From Arthrobacter sp. OV608 (GTDB taxonomy: Bacteria; Actinomycetota; Actinomycetes; Actinomycetales; Micrococcaceae), in contig FOEZ01000005.1 of NCBI GenBank assembly GCA_900110595.1, positions 124,001 to 188,000 on the forward strand: 64,000 bases of DNA, read 5' to 3'. Below the pieces are notes generated by a model that worked only from the letters and a program-made list of their open reading frames with translations, was not told the DNA's origin and ran no database searches. Of this stretch, positions 17,358 through 25,151 are shown one piece after another; positions within the stretch are counted from its first letter, which is position 1; each line of letters begins with the position of its first letter. The translations under genes were made by a program, and so were the position numbers.

Positions 17358-18829
17358 GAAAAAGCCTCCGTCAGGGATTGTCGGAACGATTGGTATTGCA
17401 CGGCGTCGCGAAGCACGCGGCGCCGTGCGGCGTCGTCGTCGGAACGCTCCAGGAGTTGCCGGCACTGCCCGGCGGCTTCGGGCGGGAGTGCTGCGGGCAG
17501 GATCCCTGCCAGCATGACCGCCAGCTGGCCGCCGTTTTTGGCCGTGATCTGCTCCAACACTTCGGCAGCGAGTGCGGGTCCCCAGGGCCGGGGCAGGTCC
17601 CGCAGGGGTTCGACCAATGCGAAGGGCGGTGCCGCGCTGCTCCGGAGCTGCCGCACCAGCCTCTCCTCGCGTTCAACCGCTGGCAGGCAGGCCAGCAGGC
17701 GCGGCTCAAAGCGGTCCTCCAGCAATGCACGCACCCACTCTAGGTCGGCCCGCCGGGCAGCGGTGGACGCGATGGCTTCCAGCACCCGCGTCTCGCCCTT
17801 AAGCAAGGCAATGGCCGGCGCCGGGCCGCGGCCGGTTGCCGAGGTCCAGGTATCGAGCGGGGCACCCCGGATAATAGTGTCGAGCCGGGCCAGCCGGTCC
17901 GGTTCGCCGCTGCGCGGCTGCGCAGGAACTCCGTCCCGGAGTGCGGCAGCGTCAGGTTCCGGCGGCAGCCCGATCTCGAGGCGCTTGCGCAGCACGCCGT
18001 TGAGCCGGAGCAGGGGGCGGAGCCGGTCGGCCATGCGCGCTGCGCGGGCGCTGTCCGGCAGCCGGTCGAGCAGCGCCGCCGCGGTGTCGCGTACGCTTTT
18101 GGCTTTGTCATCCAGGGCCCGCTCCAGCAGTTCCTCATCGTCCGGTCCGAGGTTGGCGGTGAATGTGGCGAGGTGGGCAGCACGTTCCCGGGCGGCGAGG
18201 TTGTCCCAGTGCCCGCCAAGCAGCGTGCGGGCGGCGGCCGGATCAGTGCGGCGGAGCCGTTCCACTTCTGCGGTGGCGTCCGTACCCGCCAGCTCTGCCC
18301 AGTCACGCGCTGCAGCGCCTTGCTGATGTCCGGCCCCGGAATCGCTGGTCCCGTGGTCGCTCTCAAGCAGGCCCTGCAGCCACCGGCCGCGCGTTCCGAT
18401 GGCCGGGTGCAAGTGCTCCGCAACCGATGCTCTGGTGCCGGCCGCGGCGAGGAGGGGCGGCAGGAGCTTGTGTGGAACCCGCACTCCTGAAGCTGCGGCC
18501 AGCCGCAGCCAGTCCGCCACCAGCAGGGTGCGCAGCTCCGGCCCCACCGGCGGCTGCGTGAGCAGGAGGTCCAGCAGCCGGGCGGCCTCACCGCTCGCCT
18601 GCGGACAGTGGTCCGGTGGCGCTGGCCTGGCCAGGCCGGCATCATCCAGGCGGCGGGGTTGCCGGGCGGCGCGGATGACGGCGTCGGCGAGCGCGGCCTG
18701 GTCCAGGAGCGATTCTTCGGCGGTGTGAACTTCCGGCGGGCGGGCGCCCAGCTCTGCGGGCGGGGAAGGCGCAGGGTGCCGGGCTGTTCCCACCAGGGCG
18801 GCAGCACGGAGTTCGGCCAGCCAGGTCAT
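17354..18829 (-). CDS. DUF5691 family protein (HEAT-like helical repeats)
   Basis: A 491-residue cytoplasmic protein matching DUF5691. It opens with AELRAAALVGTARHP, typical of the family, and is almost wholly helical. The middle (about 195-270) has HEAT-like units such as DDKAKSVRDTAAALLDRLP, which suggests a protein-binding scaffold. No catalytic motif is visible. The ATG overlaps the SWIM gene stop as ATGA, and its own stop overlaps the MoxR start the same way, so three proteins are made from tightly coupled frames. The function is unknown; an adaptor role is inferred from the repeats and the operon. Confidence 0.82.
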   Translation of the reverse strand: MTWLAELRAAALVGTARHPAPSPPAELGARPPEVHTAEESLLDQAALADAVIRAARQPRRLDDAGLARPAPPDHCPQASGEAARLLDLLLTQPPVGPELRTLLVADWLRLAAASGVRVPHKLLPPLLAAAGTRASVAEHLHPAIGTRGRWLQGLLESDHGTSDSGAGHQQGAAARDWAELAGTDATAEVERLRRTDPAAARTLLGGHWDNLAARERAAHLATFTANLGPDDEELLERALDDKAKSVRDTAAALLDRLPDSARAARMADRLRPLLRLNGVLRKRLEIGLPPEPDAAALRDGVPAQPRSGEPDRLARLDTIIRGAPLDTWTSATGRGPAPAIALLKGETRVLEAIASTAARRADLEWVRALLEDRFEPRLLACLPAVEREERLVRQLRSSAAPPFALVEPLRDLPRPWGPALAAEVLEQITAKNGGQLAVMLAGILPAALPPEAAGQCRQLLERSDDDAARRRVLRDAVQYQSFRQSLTEAFS

Positions 18830-20124
18830 GGCGTCACCACCGCGTTGCCGATGACGGCGGACAGCGGCCGCAGGCGGCCCTCCTCCAGCTCACCAAAAAT
18901 GTCCACCGGGTGGCCGCCGGTGAGGGCGAGCAGGGAGTCCAGGGGCGCATCGACCAGCGGAAGCGCATCACCGGCTTCATCCCGAAGCCACCCGGAGCCG
19001 CCAGTGGAGAGGCGCACTCCGGCCAGCAGCACCGGATGGCGCTCCCGCCACGGGGACGAGGCGACAGCGGCTGATTCGGCATCGAGTGCCTGGCGGATAC
19101 TGCTTCCCCCGCCCAGAGTCCGGGCCGTCCCTGCCGTGCCCACACCACCGGTGAACAGCGCCCGCCGGGGCGCTGATCCCGGGTACCGGGCCACTGTGGC
19201 CTCCAACAGTGCGCCGGCGAGTTGGGGTGTTGCGAGTGGCTCGCTCCGGGCAGCGAAATCCAGGAGGACCACTACCGTTCCGTCCGGGCCGCGCAGCCAC
19301 GTACGCTGCTGCTGGAGCCGTCCGTCGTCGCTGCGGTGGTCGCCGAGGACCAGCCAGGGGCCCGGCAAGGCCTCCACGCCCTCGACCTCCGAGGCAGGAA
19401 CGGACCAGCCGACGGCAACCCGGAGGTCGGCAAGTTCGTCGGGGGTCAGGTGGTCCCGGATCCGCCAGGCTTTGGTGAGCGCCCACCACCTGCCTGCCCG
19501 GTGGAGGAGGTGATCGGTCCAATCGCTGCGGGCGTGGATGTCCGAACCCATGGTGCGTACCTGTTCGGCCAGGCCCGGGAGCTGGGCATCCACCAGGCGG
19601 GCGGCCACGCCGTCCCACCACGAATAGGGTTGGGACCTGGCGGAGGCCATGCCCGTCCGTACCAGGTCTGCCAGCCACCGGGAGAAGTCCGCGATGCCGG
19701 CGTCCATGAGTGCCAGCCGGTCGGCAAGCCGTTTTGCCTGTGCCGCCGGATCGGCCGGCTGTTCGGACTGGCGCCGTTCCCGCACGGTTGCCCGGCCGGC
19801 GCGCTGTTCCGCCCACTCCCGGGCGAAATCCGCAGCCTCTGTTCCGGCGTCGGCCGCTTCACCCCGGGACCACAGCAGGAGGAGGGCGAGCGCATGCTTG
19901 CACGGAAACTTCCGGCTGGGGCAGGAGCACCGGTAGGCCGGGGCGGCGAGGTCAACGCTCACCTGGTAGGGGGTCTTTCCGCTGCCCTGGCATTTGCCCC
20001 ACACCAGCACGTCGTTGCTGCCCGTCTCGGACCAGGGCCCCGGGCGGGCGAGTTTGCGGGCGGCGGCCAGGGAAGCTGCATCGGGCGCGGCGCCGGCCAC
20101 CCTGTCCTCGCTCCAACGCCCCAT
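18826..20124 (-). CDS. SWIM zinc finger protein, first gene of the five-gene operon
   Basis: A 432-residue protein with a SWIM zinc finger: C66-x-C68-x6-C75-x-H77, inside YRCSCPSRKFPCKHAL. SWIM fingers bind zinc and contact DNA or proteins. The long C-terminal part is tryptophan-rich and of unknown fold. ATG 20124 (MGRWSED) is chosen over ATG 20133 because CACAAT lies 7 nt upstream and a TTGCGC -35-like hexamer 16 nt before that, giving a leaderless start. It leads the operon with DUF5691, MoxR, DUF5682 and vWA, and is divergent from the exonuclease gene. It may provide target recognition; this is inference. Confidence 0.87.
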   Translation of the reverse strand: MGRWSEDRVAGAAPDAASLAAARKLARPGPWSETGSNDVLVWGKCQGSGKTPYQVSVDLAAPAYRCSCPSRKFPCKHALALLLLWSRGEAADAGTEAADFAREWAEQRAGRATVRERRQSEQPADPAAQAKRLADRLALMDAGIADFSRWLADLVRTGMASARSQPYSWWDGVAARLVDAQLPGLAEQVRTMGSDIHARSDWTDHLLHRAGRWWALTKAWRIRDHLTPDELADLRVAVGWSVPASEVEGVEALPGPWLVLGDHRSDDGRLQQQRTWLRGPDGTVVVLLDFAARSEPLATPQLAGALLEATVARYPGSAPRRALFTGGVGTAGTARTLGGGSSIRQALDAESAAVASSPWRERHPVLLAGVRLSTGGSGWLRDEAGDALPLVDAPLDSLLALTGGHPVDIFGELEEGRLRPLSAVIGNAVVTP

Positions 20125-20229
20125 GAAGCACATTGTGCCCGATGTTCCCAGCCGCGCAAGGGCGGGCCGGCGGCGTGGCGGCCGGCGCATGCTGCCCCGG
20201 GAGGCCGTTTTCCGTGTCAGGATCAGGGT
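20125..20229. promoter_or_regulatory. Divergent promoter region of the SWIM operon and exonuclease
   Basis: On the minus strand CACAAT (20132-20137), with TTGCGC (20154-20159) 16 nt before it, sits 7 nt upstream of the SWIM start. On the plus strand CAGGAT (20218-20223) sits 6 nt upstream of the exonuclease ATG. Both suggest leaderless messages. No operator-like repeat is evident. Confidence 0.42.
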
Positions 20230-21174
20230 ATGCCTGACCGCCTGATGCTGCTGGACACCGCCTCGCTGTACTTCCGTGCCTTCTACGGCCTGCCCGATTC
20301 CATCCGCCGCCCGGACGGGACACCCGTCAACGCGGTCCGGGGCCTGCTGGACATGATTGCCCGGCTCACCACGGACTACGGCGCCACCCACCTCATCGCC
20401 TGCTGGGATGACGACTGGCGGCCGCAATGGCGGGTGGACCTGCTCCCCACCTATAAGGCCCACCGGGTGGCAGAAGTGAACGCCGGCGCTCCGGACATTG
20501 AGGTGGTGCCGGACGCGCTTGAGGCCCAGCTGCCCATGATCCGCAGGGTACTGGGCCTGGCCGGCATCGCGATTGTCGGGGCGCCGGACCACGAGGCCGA
20601 CGACGTGGTGGGCACCTACGCCAGCCATGCCGGCATCCCGGTGGACGTGGTCACGGGGGACCGCGACCTTTTCCAGGTCTGCGACGACGGCCGGCAGGTG
20701 CGGGTCATCTACACCGCCCGCGGGATGCGCAACCTGGATGTGATGACCGAACAGGTGGTGGTGGGGAAGTACCGCGTGCTGCCCCAGCAATATGCCGACT
20801 ACGCCACCCTCCGCGGTGACGCCTCCGACGGACTGCCCGGGGTCGCGGGGATCGGTGAAAAGACGGCGGCGTCGCTGTTGTTGACGTACGGAACCCTTGA
20901 AAACCTGCTCGAGGCGGCTGCGGACGCCGGCAGCGGCCTCTCGTCACCGGTCCGGGCCAAGCTGGAAGCCGCCGAGGACTACTTGAAGGCAGCGCCCGCC
21001 GTCGTACGCCTTGTCCGTGACCTCGAGCTGCCCAGCCTGGAAGAGGCAGGCGCCCGGCTGCACCCCGCTACCGGCGAAGCCCGCGCCGAGCTGGAACGCC
21101 TCGCCGTGGACTGGAACCTGGGCGGCTCTGTCCGGCGCCTCCTCGACGCACTGGACCGCACCCACCCGTCCTGA
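20230..21174 (+). CDS. Stand-alone 5'-3' exonuclease (flap endonuclease-like)
   Basis: A 314-residue protein equivalent to the 5'-nuclease domain of DNA polymerase I, without polymerase. Acidic metal-binding clusters are visible: LLDTAS near residue 9, CWDDDW (about 59), DHEADDVVG (about 119), VTGDRDLFQ (about 139), and the helix-hairpin-helix GLPGVAGIGEKTAA (about 200-213). Such enzymes remove RNA primers or 5' flaps. The polA gene in this window has its own 5'-nuclease domain, so this is a paralogue, as in many actinobacteria. It is divergent from the SWIM operon. The start ATG is probably leaderless. Confidence 0.9.
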   Translation: MPDRLMLLDTASLYFRAFYGLPDSIRRPDGTPVNAVRGLLDMIARLTTDYGATHLIACWDDDWRPQWRVDLLPTYKAHRVAEVNAGAPDIEVVPDALEAQLPMIRRVLGLAGIAIVGAPDHEADDVVGTYASHAGIPVDVVTGDRDLFQVCDDGRQVRVIYTARGMRNLDVMTEQVVVGKYRVLPQQYADYATLRGDASDGLPGVAGIGEKTAASLLLTYGTLENLLEAAADAGSGLSSPVRAKLEAAEDYLKAAPAVVRLVRDLELPSLEEAGARLHPATGEARAELERLAVDWNLGGSVRRLLDALDRTHPS

Positions 21175-21329
21175 ATCCCTCCCCGCGGCCCTGGATGCCT
21201 GCCTGGCTGGAGTGCGGAAAACTGCCTATTTCTTGAGCAAAAGTGACATCCCAGGGTGGATACCCTGCCGCTAGGGTGGCTTCAATGGTTCAAGCAGCCG
21301 GACCTCTTCAACGGGGGATTGGAGTGGCT

Positions 21330-21536
21330 ATGGCTGACAGCCCGCACAGGCGCGGTACTGGCAGAAATGACGGCGGGAAGAAACGCGGCCCGGACGAGGC
21401 AGGGGATGCCGAGGCGCCGCAGCAGGAGGAATCCGAAGCTGCCGGCCGGGAGGAAGCACCTGCTGACCCCGGGCAGGTACCCCGCCCGCCGCGGCTTTAC
21501 GGTTATGACCCGGACCAATGGCCGGAGCCCCGTTGA
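21330..21536 (+). CDS. Small hydrophilic protein, unknown
   Basis: A 68-residue, highly charged and probably disordered protein rich in Gly, Glu, Arg and Pro, ending in RLYGYDPDQWPEPR. ATG 21330 has GGAG with about 6 nt spacing; longer in-frame starts (21243) lack a site. The C-terminal Tyr/Trp/Pro cluster looks like a short conserved linear motif. It sits alone between the exonuclease and the ChaB gene, 155 nt after the first. I recognise no family. Confidence 0.5.
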   Translation: MADSPHRRGTGRNDGGKKRGPDEAGDAEAPQQEESEAAGREEAPADPGQVPRPPRLYGYDPDQWPEPR

Positions 21537-21655
21537 CGGACTTTTCCCGGTCACAGGTTGCGGGCGGACCGGGCAGCAGACAAGCAAAGCAGGGCGTGGC
21601 TAAGCTGGGTGTGTTCCGCATGATCAGTCCTGCTGACGAAAGTTAGGTGAGTGCC

Positions 21656-22081
21656 ATGCCGAAGACCGGGAAGAACGATCACGCCCGCAAGGATGAGCTT
21701 CCCTCGACCCTGCAACGATCGGACCAGAAGGCGCAGGATACATTCGCGAAAACCTACGATTCCGCCATGGAGTCCTATGACAACGACGAAAGCCGCGCAG
21801 CGCGTGCCGCCTACGCTTCCCTGAAGCACAGCTACGAAAAGGTCGGCGACCATTGGGAGCCCAAGGAGAAGCGCGGGCCTTCGGACGAGCGGGCGGAAAA
21901 GGGACTTGGCTCGAAAGAGCCCACTGCGGGCGGCGTGGACGCCAATGCCTCCAAGAAGCACCTGATGGAGCGGGCCCGGGAACTGGACATCAGCGGCCGC
22001 TCCAGCATGGACAAAGAAGAACTCGTCAAAGCGCTGCAAAAGGCGAATGACGCCGCAACCCGCAAGGCGCGCGGCAAGTAA
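21656..22081 (+). CDS. ChaB family protein with Rho-N-like C terminus
   Basis: A 141-residue basic protein. The N-terminal half (about residues 9-65: ELPSTLQRSDQKAQDTFAKTYDSA and similar) matches ChaB-domain proteins. The C-terminal part (about 100-135: LMERARELDISGRSSMDKEELVKAL) resembles the Rho termination factor N-terminal/SAP-like helix-loop-helix that binds nucleic acid. AGGTGA sits 5 nt before ATG 21656, preferred over GTG 21647. This combination is common in actinobacteria and its role is not established; nucleic-acid binding is inferred. The EF-G-like gene follows after 44 nt. Confidence 0.75.
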   Translation: MPKTGKNDHARKDELPSTLQRSDQKAQDTFAKTYDSAMESYDNDESRAARAAYASLKHSYEKVGDHWEPKEKRGPSDERAEKGLGSKEPTAGGVDANASKKHLMERARELDISGRSSMDKEELVKALQKANDAATRKARGK

Positions 22082-22125
22082 GAGCAGCAGCCAGTACAAC
22101 CAGGCAAGGACGCCAGGAGGTTCCG

Positions 22126-24288
22126 ATGTCGGTGAAGGGCAAGGACGCAGCAGGCCGGGGCGGGCCGGAAGGACGCCAGGGCAACGGCTCCGCCGGCATC
22201 ACGCCCAGGGATCCTGCCCTGGTCCGGAACGTGGCGCTCGTGGGCCGGTCCGGCGCCGGCAAAACCACCCTCATCGAGGCGCTGCTGGAAGCCAACGGGA
22301 TGATCACCCGGAAAGGCTCTGTGGTCGACGGGACCACCGTGAGCGACTCCGATCCCGCCGCCATCCACCAGCAGCGCTCCGTGGCGCTGTCAGTGGTGCC
22401 GCTGCCCGTCGCGGGCATCAAGGTCAACCTCCTCGACACGCCCGGTTATCCGGACTTCATCGGCGAACTCCGCGCGGGCCTGCGCGCCGCGGACGCCGTC
22501 CTGTTCGCCGTCTCCGCCGTGGACGGGGTGGATGCAGGCACCACCGCAATCTGGCAGGAGTGCCAGTACCTGGGCATGCCCCGCGCGGTGGTCATCACCC
22601 GGCTGGACCATCCCCGCGCTGATTACGACGGCGTCCTGGCCGCCTGCCGCGAAGCGTTCGGCGACACTGTGCTGCCGTTGTACGTTCCGGTCCGGGCCGG
22701 CGGGGAAGTCACTGGCCTGCATGGCCTGCTGACCGGGACGGTCTTCGAGTATCCAGCGGAGGGTTCCGGCCCGGCGCCGCGGGCGGCGGACCCCCGGGAA
22801 CTGGCGGACGCGGAGTCTTCCCGGGCTGAGCTGATCGAGGGAATCATCGCCGAAAGCGAAGACGAGACACTGATGGACCGCTACCTTGGCGGGGAGGACA
22901 TCGATGCCGGCGTCCTTATCCCTGACCTGGAAACCGCCGTCGCCCGCGGGTCCTTCTTCCCGGCCGTGCCCGCCTCGGCGATGACCGGGCTGGGAACCGC
23001 CGAACTGCTGGAGCTCCTCACGAAAGCGTTCCCATCTCCACCGGAGCGCAGCCTGCCCCGGGCCACCGACCTGTCAGGTTCCCCGGTGCGCGCCCTCGCC
23101 TGCGACCCTGCCGGGCCGCTCGCGGCAGAGGTTGTCCGCACCACGGTTGATGCTTTCCTGGGCCGCGTCTGCCTGGTCCGGGTCTTCTCCGGCACCCTGA
23201 GCGGGGACACGCCCGTGCATGTCAGCGGGCACGGGCTGGGGGACCGGGGCCACCAGGACCATGACACCGACGAACGGCTCACGCACCTTTACTCACCGCT
23301 GGGATCCACCCTCCGGCCCGTCCCTTTTTGCATCGCCGGTGACATCGCGGCCGTGGCCAAGCTGGGCACCGCGGAGACCGGGGACACCATCTCCGCGAAG
23401 GACCAGCCGCTGCTGCTGGCCACATGGGAGATGCCGGAGCCGCTGATGCCGGTGGCCGTCGAAGCCGATTCGCACAGTGACGAGGACGCCCTCGCCCGCA
23501 GCCTGGGGAAGGTGGCCGCCGGAGACCCGACGCTGAGGGTGGAACGGAACGCCGAAACCCACCAGCTGATCCTTTGGTGCATGGGGGAGGCGCACGCCGA
23601 AGTGGTGCTGGACAGGCTCCGCGACCAGGGCGTGAAGCTGCACACTGTGGACGTGGTGACGCCGTTGCGGGAAACCTTTTCGGCCCCGGCAGCCGGGCAC
23701 GGCCGGCACGTCAAGCAGTCCGGCGGCCACGGCCAGTACGCCGTGTGCGACATCGAGGTGGAACCGCTGGCCAGGGGCGCAGGTTTCGAGTTCGTTGACA
23801 AGACTGTGGGCGGGGTCATCCCCGGGACGTTCATTTCGTCAGTGGAAAAGGGTGTCCGGGCGCAGATGCAACGAGGCGTTGCCTCCGGGTTTCCTGTGGT
23901 GGACCTTCGGGTGACCCTGGTAGGCGGCAAGGCGCACAGTGTTGATTCCTCGGACGCAGCGTTCCAGGCGGCCGGCGCCCTGGCCTTGAGGGAGGCCGCC
24001 GCCGCGGGAAGCATCCAGCTGCTCGAGCCTGTCTCGTCAGTGGTGCTCAGCGTTCCAGACGAGCATGTCGGGACAGTCATGAGCGATCTCTCCGGCCGTC
24101 GGGGCAGGCTCACCGGGACGTCGTCATCCGGCGGGGACCGGACCGAGATCACGGCGGAAGTGCCGGACCAGGAACTGCTGAAATACGCGGTGGAGCTGCG
24201 TGCTTTGACTGCGGGCACCGGAACGTTCAGCCGGCACTACCTCCGGCATGATCCCCTGCCGGGCAACCTGGCCGCGGCGGGCCGCTGA
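22126..24288 (+). CDS. Elongation factor G-like GTPase (EF-G paralogue)
   Basis: A 720-residue translational-GTPase homologue with EF-G domain order: GTPase (about 35-290), domain II (about 320-410), then domains III-V. The GTPase motifs diverge: G1 is GRSGAGKT (G40-T47) rather than the usual HIDAGKT type, the switch I stretch reads HQQRSVALS instead of EQERGITI, G3 is DTPGYPD, and G4 is TRLD instead of NKxD. It thus belongs with the EF-G-like proteins (FusA2 type) rather than the canonical translocase. AGGAGG lies 5 nt before ATG 22126. The function is uncertain; it is not beside ribosomal genes. Confidence 0.85.
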   Translation: MSVKGKDAAGRGGPEGRQGNGSAGITPRDPALVRNVALVGRSGAGKTTLIEALLEANGMITRKGSVVDGTTVSDSDPAAIHQQRSVALSVVPLPVAGIKVNLLDTPGYPDFIGELRAGLRAADAVLFAVSAVDGVDAGTTAIWQECQYLGMPRAVVITRLDHPRADYDGVLAACREAFGDTVLPLYVPVRAGGEVTGLHGLLTGTVFEYPAEGSGPAPRAADPRELADAESSRAELIEGIIAESEDETLMDRYLGGEDIDAGVLIPDLETAVARGSFFPAVPASAMTGLGTAELLELLTKAFPSPPERSLPRATDLSGSPVRALACDPAGPLAAEVVRTTVDAFLGRVCLVRVFSGTLSGDTPVHVSGHGLGDRGHQDHDTDERLTHLYSPLGSTLRPVPFCIAGDIAAVAKLGTAETGDTISAKDQPLLLATWEMPEPLMPVAVEADSHSDEDALARSLGKVAAGDPTLRVERNAETHQLILWCMGEAHAEVVLDRLRDQGVKLHTVDVVTPLRETFSAPAAGHGRHVKQSGGHGQYAVCDIEVEPLARGAGFEFVDKTVGGVIPGTFISSVEKGVRAQMQRGVASGFPVVDLRVTLVGGKAHSVDSSDAAFQAAGALALREAAAAGSIQLLEPVSSVVLSVPDEHVGTVMSDLSGRRGRLTGTSSSGGDRTEITAEVPDQELLKYAVELRALTAGTGTFSRHYLRHDPLPGNLAAAGR

Positions 24289-24323
24289 TCGGGGGATCGG
24301 CAGCAGAAGAAAAGCCCCATGGA

Positions 24324-24372
24324 CGGGTCCGGACCCGAGGCGCTGCAGCGTTCAGCGGAAACGCTGCAGCGC
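24324..24372. terminator. Clustered dyads between convergent genes, possible bidirectional terminator
   Basis: A 14-nt palindrome CGGGTCCGGACCCG (24324-24337) is followed by a perfect 13-bp inverted repeat GCGCTGCAGCGTT (24340-24352) and AACGCTGCAGCGC (24360-24372) with a 7-nt loop. It lies between the convergent EF-G-like and CBS genes. There is no T-tract on either strand, so terminator function is likely but unproven. Confidence 0.5.
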
Positions 24373-24426
24373 ACCCTCGCCAGCCTGGGCATCTGACCCG
24401 GCGCCCGGAGCCGTTTCGGGTACTGC

Positions 24427-24454
24427 TCCTGCAACGCCGGTCCTGCAACGCCGG
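24427..24454. repeat. Tandem 14-mer duplication
   Basis: The unit TCCTGCAACGCCGG occurs twice back to back (24427-24440, 24441-24454), just beyond the CBS gene stop. It is probably a small slippage duplication. Confidence 0.6.
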
Positions 24455-24456
24455 AA

Positions 24457-24870
24457 TCAATAGGAAATGAATGCCACCAGTTCGCCCACCCGGTCCTCCG
24501 GGTAGTTTTTCGCAATGTCGCCCTGGCTGAGGACGCCCACCAGGTCATGGCCGTCAATGACCGGCAACCTCCGGACCTGGTGGTCCTGCATGGTCCTGAT
24601 GGCCTCCTCGATGGAGTCGTCGGCTCCGATGGTCACGGGTTTGCCTTCACCGAACTGACCCGCAGTCGCGGTCCGCGGATCCCCGCCCTCCGCCAGGCAC
24701 TTAACCACGATGTCCCGGTCCGTCAGCATGCCCTTGAGCCGGTTGTCCTCACCGCAGATGGGCAGTGAGCCCACATCAAGTTCCTTCATCTTCCGTGCGG
24801 CCGCTTCCAGGGTTTCGTTTTCACCCACGCACTCCGCGCCCCCGGTCATGATCTCCCGTGCCGTTGCCAT
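24457..24870 (-). CDS. CBS-domain pair protein
   Basis: A 137-residue cytoplasmic protein made of two CBS motifs (about residues 5-60 and 75-132), which together bind adenosyl ligands such as AMP or ATP. Visible signatures are MTGGAECVGENETLEAAARKM, LPICGEDNRLKGMLTDRDIV and, in the second, VRRLPVIDGHDLVGVLSQGDIA. No attached enzyme domain is present, as in stress-linked stand-alone CBS proteins. AAGGAG sits 6 nt before the ATG. The upstream region contains a dyad repeat cluster that may regulate it or the opposite genes. Confidence 0.88.
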   Translation of the reverse strand: MATAREIMTGGAECVGENETLEAAARKMKELDVGSLPICGEDNRLKGMLTDRDIVVKCLAEGGDPRTATAGQFGEGKPVTIGADDSIEEAIRTMQDHQVRRLPVIDGHDLVGVLSQGDIAKNYPEDRVGELVAFISY

Positions 24871-24976
24871 GATCGCTCCTTCCTGATGTGGTGCCGCGTC
24901 GACGGCCTCTTCGGGTGGCCCTTCGGGACCTTGCTCTTGATGGGCGGCCCGCTGAACCAGCTGATGACAAAAATGC

Positions 24977-25138
24977 TAAGCCTGCTGATTATTAGTGTCC
25001 AGAGGTGGAGTATGACTGCCCAGGGCCGGAGTTTGGACCGTTCGGCGGGCTCCGGTCTCCTCGAGATCAATGCTTGCTTCGCCGCAATCAGGTAGTAAGC
25101 TTGCTGACCAATACTAGTAAGCCTGCTGATTAATTGAG
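24977..25138. repeat. Three copies of a dyad motif TAAGCYTGCTGA, putative operator
   Basis: Copies start at 24977, 25096 and 25118. The first and third share the 15-mer TAAGCCTGCTGATTA; the second reads TAAGCTTGCTGACCA. The core TAAGC-YT-GCTGA is a near-perfect inverted repeat, and copies two and three are 22 nt apart, about two helical turns. The third ends close to the GGAAGAGG site of the gene at 25152. I infer a regulator binding site; the regulator is unknown. Confidence 0.55.
25012..25095 (+). CDS. Possible small ORF (27 aa) in the repeat region
   Basis: ATG 25012 is preceded by AGAGGTGGAG, a good ribosome binding site, and the frame codes 27 residues before TAG, which directly abuts the second dyad repeat. 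It could be a leader peptide or a remnant of a lost gene. Nothing in the peptide is recognisable. Confidence 0.25.
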   Translation: MTAQGRSLDRSAGSGLLEINACFAAIR

Positions 25139-25151
25139 ACAGGAAGAGGCC

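Noticed and set aside
12734..20124. Reading the five-gene operon as a known phage-defence system
   Set aside because: No nuclease, toxin, TIR, reverse transcriptase or other known effector is encoded, and there are no mobile-element neighbours; a conflict role remains a guess.
20125..20790. Long in-frame N-terminal extension of the SWIM protein
   Set aside because: It is antisense to the exonuclease gene, and a leaderless promoter marks the start at 20124.
24319..24396. 25-residue ORF over the dyad cluster (MDGSGPEALQRSAETLQRT...)
   Set aside because: No ribosome binding site; its apparent peptide repeat comes from the inverted repeat in the DNA.
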